From NCBI RefSeq assembly GCF_001639105.2, contig NZ_CP015285.1, forward strand, positions 1,852,501-1,916,500: a DNA stretch of 64,000 nucleotides, given 5' to 3'. The translations under genes and the position numbers were made by a program. This DNA is from Azospirillum humicireducens (GTDB lineage: Bacteria; Pseudomonadota; Alphaproteobacteria; Azospirillales; Azospirillaceae). Positions 31,835-41,158 of the stretch are shown piece by piece. Position 1 is the stretch's first letter. Each line of letters opens with the position of its first letter. The notes under the pieces are model-generated. The model did no database searches, had not been told where the DNA came from, and saw only the letters and a list, made by a program, of their open reading frames with translations.

Positions 31835-33649
31835 ATGACCAGCAGCGCCGCCATGGCCGCAAACGACACCCCCGAACTGGGTGCGCTTCCCACCTGGGAC
31901 CTGAGCGACCTGTATCCCGGCATGGACTCGCCGGAGCTGAAGGCCGACCTCGACCGGATGGAGCGGGAGTGCAAGGCTTTCCGCGAACGCTACGCCGGCA
32001 AGCTGGCCGCGCTGAAGGGCGACGATCTGGCCGCCGCGATCCGCAGCTATGAAGAGATCGACGAGACGCTGTCGCGCGTCATGTCCTATGCCGGGCTGGT
32101 CTACAACGGCAACATGGTCGACCCGACCATCGCCAAGTTCTATCAGTCCGCACAGGAGCGGGTGAACGACATCTCCGCCCACCTGATCTTCTTCACGCTG
32201 GAGATCAACCGCCTGGACGAGGCCGATCTGGCGGCCAAGCAGACGGCGTCCCTGGCGCTGCGCCATTACGAGCCGTGGCTGCGCGACGTCCGCCTTTACC
32301 GCGACCACCAGCTGTCCGATGAGATCGAGCGGCTGCTGCACGAAAAGCATGTCGTCGGCCGCGCCGCCTGGAACCGCCTGTTCGACGAGACCATCGCCAG
32401 CCTGCGCTTCCCCATGGGTGGAAAGGACCTGACCTGTGCGGAGGCGCTGAACCGCCTGTCCGACCGCAACCCCGCGATCCGCCGCGAGGCCGGCGAGGTG
32501 GTGGGCAAGGTGCTGGGCGAGAATGCGCGGCTGTTCGCGCTGGTCACCAACACGCTGGCCAAGGACAAGGAGATCGAGGACGACTGGCGCAACTACCCGA
32601 CGCCGACCTCCGCCCGCAACCTGTCCAACCGGGTCGAGGATGAAGTCGTCGACGCGCTGGTCTCCGCCGTCAAGGGCGCCTATCCGGACCTGTCCCACCG
32701 CTATTATGCGATGAAGGCCAAATGGTTCGGCCAGGACCATCTGGATTACTGGGACCGCAACGCCCCCCTGCCGGAGGATGCCGACCGCAGCATCCCGTGG
32801 GAGGAGGCGCGCGACATCGTGCTCGGCGCCTATGGCCGCTTCTCCCCCGACCTCGCCAGCCTGGGCAAGCGCTTCTTCGACAATCCCTGGATCGACGCGC
32901 CGGTCCGCCCCGGCAAGGCGCCGGGTGCCTTTGCCCACCCGACCGTGCCCAGCGTCCATCCCTATCTGCTGGTCAACTATCAGGGCAAGACCCGCGACGT
33001 GATGACTCTGGCCCATGAGTTGGGGCATGGCGTCCACCAGATCCTGGCCGGCAAGCAGGGGCATTTCCTGTCGGACACCCCGCTGACGCTGGCGGAAACC
33101 GCGTCGGTTTTCGGCGAGATGCTGACCTTCCGCGCCCTGCTGGCGGCGGAGACCGATCCGAAGCGCCGCCGCATCATGCTGGCCGGCAAGGTCGAGGACA
33201 TGCTGAACACGGTGGTCCGCCAGATCGCCTTCTTCGATTTCGAACGCCGCGTCCATACCGAGCGGCGCGAGGGCGAACTGACCTCGGACCGGATCGGCGA
33301 GATCTGGATGGCGGTGCAGACCGAAAGCCTCGGCCCGGCGCTGCGCTTCGACGAGGGATACCGGCACTATTGGTCCTACATCCCGCACTTCATCCACTCG
33401 CCCTTCTATGTCTACGCCTATGCCTTCGGCGACTGCCTGGTGAACTCGCTCTACGCGGTTTATCAGGACGCGGAGAAGGGCTTCGCCGAGAAGTATCTGG
33501 CAATGCTGTCGGCCGGCGGCACGCTGCGCCACAAGGAACTGCTGGCCCCCTTCGGGTTGGATGCCTCCGACCCGGCCTTCTGGCAGAAGGGTCTCGGCGT
33601 CATCCGCGGCTTCATCGACGAGTTGGAGGCCGGCGAGGCGACGGGCTGA
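31835..33649 (+). CDS. pepF: Oligoendopeptidase F (M3 family)
   Basis: Cytosolic zinc metallopeptidase of 604 residues that cleaves short peptides. The zinc motif HELGHGVHQ is followed at the usual distance by ETASVFGEM with the third ligand Glu. N-terminal WDLSDLYPGMDSPEL is typical of the clade. Start ATG at 31835 follows GGAGG with 6-bp spacing. Stands alone, 60 bp downstream of argP. Confidence 0.94.
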   Translation: MTSSAAMAANDTPELGALPTWDLSDLYPGMDSPELKADLDRMERECKAFRERYAGKLAALKGDDLAAAIRSYEEIDETLSRVMSYAGLVYNGNMVDPTIAKFYQSAQERVNDISAHLIFFTLEINRLDEADLAAKQTASLALRHYEPWLRDVRLYRDHQLSDEIERLLHEKHVVGRAAWNRLFDETIASLRFPMGGKDLTCAEALNRLSDRNPAIRREAGEVVGKVLGENARLFALVTNTLAKDKEIEDDWRNYPTPTSARNLSNRVEDEVVDALVSAVKGAYPDLSHRYYAMKAKWFGQDHLDYWDRNAPLPEDADRSIPWEEARDIVLGAYGRFSPDLASLGKRFFDNPWIDAPVRPGKAPGAFAHPTVPSVHPYLLVNYQGKTRDVMTLAHELGHGVHQILAGKQGHFLSDTPLTLAETASVFGEMLTFRALLAAETDPKRRRIMLAGKVEDMLNTVVRQIAFFDFERRVHTERREGELTSDRIGEIWMAVQTESLGPALRFDEGYRHYWSYIPHFIHSPFYVYAYAFGDCLVNSLYAVYQDAEKGFAEKYLAMLSAGGTLRHKELLAPFGLDASDPAFWQKGLGVIRGFIDELEAGEATG

Positions 33650-33662
33650 CGATCCGGGTGTC

Positions 33663-33704
33663 TTGATCGGCGTCAAGAGACCATGACAGCCGTGCGGGTA
33701 TGGT
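33663..33704 (+). promoter_or_regulatory. FNR/FixK-type box with -10, class II promoter for the hemerythrin gene
   Basis: TTGATCGGCGTCAA (33663-33676) matches the consensus TTGAT-N4-ATCAA at 9 of 10 defined bases. TATGGT follows at 33699-33704, so the box centre lies at about -41.5 from the predicted start near 33711, the standard class II spacing. The gene downstream encodes an O2/NO-binding-type hemerythrin. Confidence 0.6.
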
Positions 33705-33732
33705 GGCCTTCGGAGCGTCGTCTCCGAAGGCC
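33705..33732 (+). terminator. Perfect 11-bp hairpin after pepF / in hemerythrin leader
   Basis: GGCCTTCGGAG pairs exactly with CTCCGAAGGCC around a 6-nt loop, followed by ATCTTCGTTT. It could end pepF transcripts or structure the hemerythrin mRNA leader, since the predicted FNR-type start falls inside it. Confidence 0.5.
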
Positions 33733-33756
33733 ATCTTCGTTTCAGGAAGCCCCGCC

Positions 33757-34179
33757 ATGCTTGCAACCGCCACGCCCGCCGCCGCCATCAGCGATGTCCC
33801 CGCCAGCGATGTCCCCATGCTCGGCCATGCGGTCATGGACCGCGACCATGTCGATTCCGTCACCCTGCTGCAGGTGGCCTGCGCCGCACCGGCCGGCGAA
33901 CTCCAGGCGCCCTTCGCCGCCTTCGCCAAGCATCTGCGCGAGCATTTCGCCCGCGAGAACGCACTGATGACCCAGCACGGCTTCTTCGCCCTGCATTGCC
34001 ACATGGACGAGCACGCCCGCGTCCTGAACGTGGTCGCAGCCATGGAAGCGGAACTGGCAGAAGGCAAGGAGGACCGCGCCCGCCTGTATGTGACCGAGCA
34101 TTTCCCCGACTGGTTCCATACCCATCTGGCGACGATGGACCGGGTGACCGCGGATTTCCTGGCGCAGGCGGTGGGGTGA
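33757..34179 (+). CDS. Hemerythrin-domain protein
   Basis: A 140-residue four-helix protein with a di-iron site for O2 or NO binding or sensing. Candidate ligands: His in MDRDHVDS, HLREHFARENALM, HCHMDEHARVL and HTHLATMD, in the usual hemerythrin order. Start ATG at 33757 after AGGAAG; the first 20 residues are an unstructured Ala/Pro extension. The upstream FNR/FixK-type promoter suggests expression at low oxygen. Confidence 0.88.
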   Translation: MLATATPAAAISDVPASDVPMLGHAVMDRDHVDSVTLLQVACAAPAGELQAPFAAFAKHLREHFARENALMTQHGFFALHCHMDEHARVLNVVAAMEAELAEGKEDRARLYVTEHFPDWFHTHLATMDRVTADFLAQAVG

Positions 34180-34239
34180 GGGTTAGGGAGCGGGCGCCAC
34201 GCGAAACGCCTCGCCATCCAACAGAAGCCCAAAACTGGA

Positions 34240-34272
34240 AAGGGGCCGGAACCTGCTCGGTTCCAGCCCCTT
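34240..34272 (-). terminator. Intrinsic terminator of the tRNA-Lys pair
   Basis: A 14-bp stem with one mismatch (AAGGGGCYGGAACC-type arms at 34240-34253 and 34259-34272) and 5-nt loop; on the minus strand it is followed by TTTCCAGTTTT. Confidence 0.65.
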
Positions 34273-34277
34273 ATGGA

Positions 34278-34353
<76 letters not shown>

Positions 34354-34376
34354 ATCCGTAGGAAGTTTTCAAGAGA

Positions 34377-34452
<76 letters not shown>

Positions 34453-34548
34453 ATCTCTTGCTGCGGCGAACGTGACTGATATCTTTTCCGAAACCAGCCG
34501 ACTGTTCATCGCCCCGGCCAAGCCGTTGTCCCGGCCGGTGTGGCGCGG

Positions 34549-34577
34549 TTTATAACGAAGGCCATTTGACCTGTCGA
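34549..34577 (-). promoter_or_regulatory. Sigma-70 promoter of the tRNA-Lys pair
   Basis: On the minus strand TCGACA (34572-34577), a 17-bp spacer and TATAAA (34549-34554) give a near-consensus promoter, starting about 90 bp upstream of the first tRNA. Confidence 0.65.
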
Positions 34578-34692
34578 TAGCAAAATCGCACCCCATGTGA
34601 ATTTTTTGGCGCGCGCTTTTCGGTGGCCGGACTCAGCCCCCGGCGGCTACACCGGCGCTGTCGAAACGGCGTATCGGGAACGGGGGATCAGG

Positions 34693-36222
34693 ATGGGCGG
34701 CTGGACCGAAGGCTATGTCGGCGGCATCGACTATATCCGCGCCGTCTATCGCGACTGGTCGCCGGCCATGCTCTGCTTCGCCCTGACGCTGCGCGGTTGG
34801 CGTCCGCCGGAGGCGCTGCGTCGCGGTTGCTTCACCATGGCGGAACCGGGATGCGGCCACGGATTGACCAGCGCACTGCTGGCCGGCGCCCTTCCGGCGG
34901 CGCGGTTCGAGGCGATGGACTTCAACCCCTCGCACATCGTCGGCGTGCGGCGGCTGGCCGACGATGCCGGGCTCGCCAACGCCACGTTCCTGGAGGAGAG
35001 CTTCGCTGAGTATGCGCGGCGCGAGGGGCCGATGCTGGACGTGGTTGCCCTGCATGGGGTCTGGTCCTGGGTGAGCGCCGAGAACCGGGCGGTCCTGCTC
35101 GACACGTTGCGCCGCCGGCTGGCACCGGGCGGAGTCGTGTTCGTCAGCTACAATGCCCTGCCCGGCACGCTGGTCCACATGCCGCTGCGCCGCCTGCTGG
35201 TGGAACGCTGCGCCGACGGCGACGGCCCCCTGCCCGACCGGATCGCGCGGGCGGTCGAGTTCGCATCGCGGATGGCGGCGCAGGGTGGTGGCTGGTTCGG
35301 AGCCACCGACGGCGTGGTGGAGCGGATCGAGCAACTCCGCCACAAATCGCCGAACTACATCGCCCACGAATATCTGAACGGCGACTGGACGGCCTTCTAC
35401 CATGCCGACGTGGCGCGCGAACTGGCCGCCGCCAAGCTGGAATTCGCCGGCGCGGCCGTGCCGATGGAGCAATTGCACGACCTCAGCCTGTCCCCGGCCC
35501 AACAGGCGCTGGCGGCGGAGTCGCAGGATCCCGCACAGGAGGAGACCCTGCGTGACGTGATGACGAACCGCAGCTTCCGCCGTGACCTGTTCGTGAAGGG
35601 CGGCGAACGGCTGGGCCGGGCGGAACGGCGTATGTTGCTGGGTGGAACGCGCTTCACACTTCTGGTGGCCGCCGACGACCTGCCGGAGGTCGCCTCCACT
35701 CCCGTGGGCCGCCTGCCCTTCCCGCGGGCGCTGTATCGGCCGCTGGGTGAGGCGCTGGCCGAAAGACCGCAGAGCCTCGACGCTTTGCTCGCCTGCCCGG
35801 CGCTGGCGGCGCAGGGCGAGGAGGCGGTGCTGCGTGCGCTGACCCTGCTGACCAGCCTGTCTCTGGCGGCGCCGATCATGCCGGAAGACGGATTGTCCGA
35901 ACGCCAGGCCTCCAGCGACCGCTTCAATGCCGCGGTTCTGGACCGCCACCGTTTCGGCGACACGCCGGGTCAGCTCGCTTCGGCACTTCTGGGGGCGGGG
36001 GTTCCGGTGTCCAGGATCGAGGCGCTGTTCCTGCTGGCCGCCCGGTTGGAGGAGGAACCTGCCGCCTTCGCCTGGCGCCACCTCTCCGCCGACGGACTCA
36101 GGCTTGGCCGCGACGGTGAGCGATTCGAGGGCGACGAGGCCAACCGGGCGGAGTTGGACCGCCGGCATGCAGCCTTCGCGCAGCGGCGGCTGCCGCTGCT
36201 GAAGAGGTTGGGCGTGGCTTGA
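34693..36222 (+). CDS. SAM-dependent methyltransferase with regulatory domain (PKMT-like)
   Basis: A 509-residue class I methyltransferase. Motif I is MAEPGCGHGLTS (about residues 56-67), then MDFNPSHI and DVVALHGVWSWVS, followed by YNALPG. The part after about residue 230 looks like the MethyTransf_Reg domain found next to this catalytic domain, notably in rickettsial protein-lysine methyltransferases PKMT1/2; substrate is therefore possibly an outer-membrane or surface protein, but this is inference. I chose the ATG at 34693 after GGGGG with 6-bp spacing; an ATG at 34597 would add 32 non-conserved residues. Confidence 0.8.
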   Translation: MGGWTEGYVGGIDYIRAVYRDWSPAMLCFALTLRGWRPPEALRRGCFTMAEPGCGHGLTSALLAGALPAARFEAMDFNPSHIVGVRRLADDAGLANATFLEESFAEYARREGPMLDVVALHGVWSWVSAENRAVLLDTLRRRLAPGGVVFVSYNALPGTLVHMPLRRLLVERCADGDGPLPDRIARAVEFASRMAAQGGGWFGATDGVVERIEQLRHKSPNYIAHEYLNGDWTAFYHADVARELAAAKLEFAGAAVPMEQLHDLSLSPAQQALAAESQDPAQEETLRDVMTNRSFRRDLFVKGGERLGRAERRMLLGGTRFTLLVAADDLPEVASTPVGRLPFPRALYRPLGEALAERPQSLDALLACPALAAQGEEAVLRALTLLTSLSLAAPIMPEDGLSERQASSDRFNAAVLDRHRFGDTPGQLASALLGAGVPVSRIEALFLLAARLEEEPAAFAWRHLSADGLRLGRDGERFEGDEANRAELDRRHAAFAQRRLPLLKRLGVA

Positions 36223-36256
36223 AGAACTGGCCCGGATCGACTCCCCCGGCACACAC

Positions 36257-36583
36257 TCAGCGCTCTGCGACCGCTTTCGGCAGCTTCTCGGCGATGCCGT
36301 AGAGCGCTTCGCGCCGCCGGATTTCGGCGAACACGTCGTCCGGGTGGATGTTCAGGGTCGCCCAGAGGACGGACAGGTTGTACAGCAGGTCGGCACTTTC
36401 GTTGATGACCCCCTGGCGATCCTCGTTCATGGCGTCCAGCGCCACCTCCACCGCCTCCTCGCCGACCTTCTTGGCAATCTTCTTCGGACCGGCGGCGATC
36501 AGCCGGGCGGTCTTGGATTCCGCCGGGTCCATCTGCTGGCGGTCGAGGATGGCGGCATAGAGGCGGATCAGATCGTCGGTCAT
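36257..36583 (-). CDS. hisE: Phosphoribosyl-ATP pyrophosphatase
   Basis: Second step of histidine synthesis, hydrolysing PR-ATP to PR-AMP. The 108-residue all-alpha MazG-like protein has KKIAKKVGEEAVEVALDAM and INESADLLYNLSVLW, the metal-binding Glu/Asp motifs of HisE. It stands apart from other his genes in this window. Start ATG at 36583. Confidence 0.94.
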   Translation of the reverse strand: MTDDLIRLYAAILDRQQMDPAESKTARLIAAGPKKIAKKVGEEAVEVALDAMNEDRQGVINESADLLYNLSVLWATLNIHPDDVFAEIRRREALYGIAEKLPKAVAER

Positions 36584-36733
36584 CAGGAAGGCTATGTCTC
36601 GTCTACGGGAGGGAACGGCATCCCGTTAACGTGATCTCTCCGCAACGGAAATACCATCCCCCATCGGCCCGGCTCCAGGCCGAACGATCGCCTTACGCCT
36701 TGCGGCGACGCCCCCTGGCCTCAGATCAGGACC

Positions 36734-37450
36734 TCAGCCGGCGGGATCATAGGAATGGTCCGCCTTCGGACGTTCCTCCAGCAGGGTCTGGCCGGTGCTG
36801 ACGAAATACACGACCTCGGCGATGTTGGTGGCGTGGTCGCCGATGCGTTCCAGGTTCTTGGCGATCATCATCAGGTGCATGTGCGCCATGAACCGGTCCG
36901 GCGCCGCCAGGGCAGACCGTTCCACTTCCGCAACAAGGCTGGTGTACAGCGCATCCACCTCGTCGTCGCTGCGCCAGATGCGCAGGGCCGCCTCGCTGTC
37001 GCTGTCGACATAGGCGTCGACCACGGAGCTCAGCCGCTCCCGCACCAGACGGCCGAGCTGCGGGAGACCCGACACGGAGGCAGTGTCGCCCAGGCTGAAG
37101 ATGGCGGCCGCGCGCTTGGCCGTGTTGGCGGCATGGTCGCCGATCCGCTCCAGATTGCCGGCGATCTTCAGCGCCGCCACGACTTCCCGCAGATCGTCGG
37201 CAACCGGCTGGCGCAGGGCCAGCAGGCGCATGCAGTGCGCTTCGATGTCGTGCTCGAAGGAGTCGAGTCGCGCATCCGACTCGACGATTTCGCGCGCCAG
37301 ATCGGGATTGCGCTGGGCCAGACAGGTCATTGCCTGGTCGATCTGCGTCTCCGCAGCGCCGGCCATCTGCACGATGGCGGATTTCATCCGCTTCAGCGCG
37401 TCCTCGAACGCGGACACGATGTGCGGAGCGGAGGTCTTCATGGTCGCCAT
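36734..37450 (-). CDS. phoU: Phosphate-signalling regulator PhoU
   Basis: Negative modulator of Pst/PhoR phosphate signalling. The 238-residue protein has the two PhoU repeats with metal motifs NLERIGDHAANTA and NLERIGDHATNIAE. Start ATG at 37450 (MATMKTSAP) is chosen; an ATG three codons later and one 12 codons upstream are possible. No pst or phoB/R genes are adjacent here, which is unusual. A triple 15-bp repeat lies just upstream. Confidence 0.92.
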   Translation of the reverse strand: MATMKTSAPHIVSAFEDALKRMKSAIVQMAGAAETQIDQAMTCLAQRNPDLAREIVESDARLDSFEHDIEAHCMRLLALRQPVADDLREVVAALKIAGNLERIGDHAANTAKRAAAIFSLGDTASVSGLPQLGRLVRERLSSVVDAYVDSDSEAALRIWRSDDEVDALYTSLVAEVERSALAAPDRFMAHMHLMMIAKNLERIGDHATNIAEVVYFVSTGQTLLEERPKADHSYDPAG

Positions 37451-37517
37451 ACCCTTCCCGGCGGTCTCATCACAAGACGGCACCATAGCGCCCGGACGTT
37501 ACGGTAAGATGACAATG

Positions 37518-37562
37518 CCTATGACGACTGGGCCTATGACGACTGGGCCCATGACGACCGGA
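37518..37562 (+). repeat. Three tandem 15-bp repeats between phoU and yqhA
   Basis: CCTATGACGACTGGG occurs twice exactly (37518-37532, 37533-37547) and once with changes (37548-37562). It lies 68 bp upstream of phoU and 115 bp upstream of the yqhA-type gene. Confidence 0.9.
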
Positions 37563-37676
37563 TGTTCCGCCCCTCTCCGCACGACGAATGAAATGCCCGA
37601 TTGATTTTGCGGCGCAGCATTGCGACACATCCACCGTCTCCGCCTTTTCCCCAATCAACAACGTGCCGACCCTGCC

Positions 37677-38216
37677 ATGATCGAACGCCGCTTCGAACAG
37701 ATCATCTTTGCCAGCCGCTGGCTGCTTGCCCCGTTCTATCTCGGGCTCGTGGTCTCGCTGGGGGCCCTTCTGGTGAAGTTCACCCAGGAAATCCTGCACA
37801 TCATTCCGCATGTGCTCGACATGAGCGAGAAAGACGTGCTTCTGGCCGTACTGACGCTGATCGACCTGTCCTTCGCCGGCAATCTTCTGCTGATGGTGAT
37901 CTTCGCCGGATACGAGAACTTCGTCTCGAAGATCGACGTGGCCAATCACGAAGACCGGCCGGACTGGATGGGAAAGGTGGATTTCGGCGGATTGAAGCTG
38001 AAACTGATCGCCTCAATCGTCGCCATATCCGGAATTCATCTGCTGAAGGCCTTCATGAATCTGGCCCAGACCTCGAAGGAGGAGCTGATGTGGCTGGTCA
38101 TCATCCACATGACCTTCGTGTTGTCAGGCGTCCTGCTGGCTTTCATGGACCGGTTGGAGGGCCACCACACCCCCGCGGCCAAGCCGACCGGCATGCCCGA
38201 AGGCGGGCATCACTGA
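37677..38216 (+). CDS. UPF0114/YqhA-family membrane protein
   Basis: A 179-residue inner-membrane protein with three to four helices, starting MIERRFEQIIFASRWLLAPFYLGLV, a close match to the UPF0114 (YqhA) pattern, with DLSFAGNLLLMVIFAGYENFVSKID in the middle. Function unknown. The His/Pro-rich tail (EGHHTPAAKPTGMPEGGHH) is cytosolic. Start ATG at 37677. Confidence 0.9.
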   Translation: MIERRFEQIIFASRWLLAPFYLGLVVSLGALLVKFTQEILHIIPHVLDMSEKDVLLAVLTLIDLSFAGNLLLMVIFAGYENFVSKIDVANHEDRPDWMGKVDFGGLKLKLIASIVAISGIHLLKAFMNLAQTSKEELMWLVIIHMTFVLSGVLLAFMDRLEGHHTPAAKPTGMPEGGHH

Positions 38217-39627
<1,411 letters not shown>

Positions 39628-39721
39628 TTGGTGTATCCCTGATTGGAAGGCCTCCGGTCCGCGCCCCCCTTCGGGGCGGTGAGGGCCGGAGACGGACCGC
39701 GTATCTGGACGGGAATTTCCT

Positions 39722-40591
39722 GTGAAGTCACGCTCATCCGGCTCCGTCATCCGCCTTGCCGCACCTTTGCGGGCCCTCGCGCAGCGTTTCTCCTTCCTCC
39801 TGCTCGTCCTGGCCTCCATCGCGCTGATGATGGTCGGTAAGATCGAATCGGTGTCGGTGGACAGTGCCCGCGCCCGCGTGACAGACGCCTTCGCCCCGAT
39901 CCTCGACGCCATTTCCCGCCCTGCCGCGACCGCCGCCCGCGTTGTCGAGTCGGTGGTGGAGGTTGAGAACGCCTTCGACGAGAACCAGCGGCTGAAGGCC
40001 GAGAATGCCCGGCTGCTGCAGTGGAAGCAGGCGGCCTTGCGGCTGGAGGCGGAGAACAACAGCCTGCGCAGCCTGCTGCGCGTCCGTCCGGAGCCTTCCG
40101 TCAACTACATCGCCGCCCGCGTCATCGCGACTCCCGGAAGTTCCTTCGTCCGCACGCTGGTTGTGACCGCCGGCAAGCGCGACGGGGTGCGCAAGGGACA
40201 GGCGGCGCTGGCAGGCGCCGGTCTGGTGGGCCGGGTGATCGAGGTCGGCGAATGGTCGTCCCGCATCCTGCTGCTGACCGACATCAATGCCCGTGTCCCG
40301 GTGGTGCTGGCCAACACGCGCCAGCGCGCCATCCTGGCCGGCGACAATTCCGACCAGGCCAAGCTTCTCTATCTGCCGCCGGAGTCGCCGATCCAGGTCG
40401 GCGAGCAGGTGGTGACCTCGGGCGACGGCGGCCTCTTCCCCTCCGGCCTCCCGGTCGGCGTGGTGACCGCGGTCAGCGAGCGCGGTGTGCGCGTGCTGCC
40501 CAGCGCCGACCTGTCGCGGATCGAGCATCTGCGCCTGGTGGATTTCGGACTGCCCGGCACCGACCTGGACCCGTCGCCGGAGTGGAAGTGA
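39722..40591 (+). CDS. mreC: Rod shape-determining protein MreC
   Basis: Periplasmic scaffold of the elongasome. The 289-residue protein has a cytosolic start, one membrane helix (about residues 24-39), a coiled coil (about 75-105, with ENQRLKAENARLLQWKQ), and beta domains with GSSFVRTLVVTAGKRDGV and VVTSGDGGLFPSGLPVG. Start is a GTG at 39722 (V/MKSRSSGS). 94 bp after mreB. Confidence 0.94.
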   Translation: MKSRSSGSVIRLAAPLRALAQRFSFLLLVLASIALMMVGKIESVSVDSARARVTDAFAPILDAISRPAATAARVVESVVEVENAFDENQRLKAENARLLQWKQAALRLEAENNSLRSLLRVRPEPSVNYIAARVIATPGSSFVRTLVVTAGKRDGVRKGQAALAGAGLVGRVIEVGEWSSRILLLTDINARVPVVLANTRQRAILAGDNSDQAKLLYLPPESPIQVGEQVVTSGDGGLFPSGLPVGVVTAVSERGVRVLPSADLSRIEHLRLVDFGLPGTDLDPSPEWK

Positions 40592-40628
40592 GCAGGTCCG
40601 ACAGCGTCCCGGCGGAAAGGCCGCCGGC

Positions 40629-41141
40629 ATGACGGCCACCTTCTGGCAACGGGTCGACAAGGCGGGACGCAACCTGGCGCCCTTCGCCGTCACCGTCATG
40701 ATGGTGCTGGTCGGCATGATCCCGGTGCCGGTGCCGGGCTACGCTCCGGTCGCGCCGAACCTGACGCTGCTCTCCGTCTATTACTGGACCATCCACAGAC
40801 CTGACCTGATGCGTCCGGGGGTGGCCTTTCTGATCGGGCTGCTGCAGGATTTCCTGATCGGCGGTCCGCTGGGCGTCAATGCGCTGCTGCTTGTCGTGGT
40901 GCAGTGGGCGATGCTGAACCAGCGCCGGGTGTTCCTGGCCAGCACCTTCGCGCTGCTGTGGTTCGGCTTTACCCTGGTGATGGCCGGCGCGGTGATCCTG
41001 CAATGGCTTGCCTTCTCCGCGCTGGATGCGGCGGCGTTGTCGATCCTGCCGGCGCTGTTCCAGGGCTTGCTGACGGTGGCGGTGTTTCCTGCGGTGGGTT
41101 GGCTGCTGATCCGCGTCCACCGCGCGTTCTTGAACGGGTAA
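40629..41141 (+). CDS. mreD: Rod shape-determining protein MreD
   Basis: Integral membrane elongasome protein, 170 residues with five to six helices. Family signs are PNLTLLSVYYWTIHRPDLM and FLIGLLQDFLIGGPLGVNAL. Start ATG at 40629, 37 bp after mreC; ends 17 bp before mrdA. Confidence 0.92.
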   Translation: MTATFWQRVDKAGRNLAPFAVTVMMVLVGMIPVPVPGYAPVAPNLTLLSVYYWTIHRPDLMRPGVAFLIGLLQDFLIGGPLGVNALLLVVVQWAMLNQRRVFLASTFALLWFGFTLVMAGAVILQWLAFSALDAAALSILPALFQGLLTVAVFPAVGWLLIRVHRAFLNG

Positions 41142-41158
41142 AGGGTCCCGGCGGTTTC

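Noticed and set aside
30839..33766. A 975-codon minus-strand frame opposite argP and pepF
   Set aside because: Antisense shadow; ArgP and PepF on the plus strand have clear motifs and Shine-Dalgarno sites.
37500..37530. Pho box for phoU
   Set aside because: GTCAT units are present, but their spacing (period 15, or a 5-bp gap in the closest pair) does not match the 11-bp period of a Pho box.
37518..37562. CRISPR array
   Set aside because: The units are contiguous 15-bp repeats without spacers; no cas genes are present anywhere in the window.
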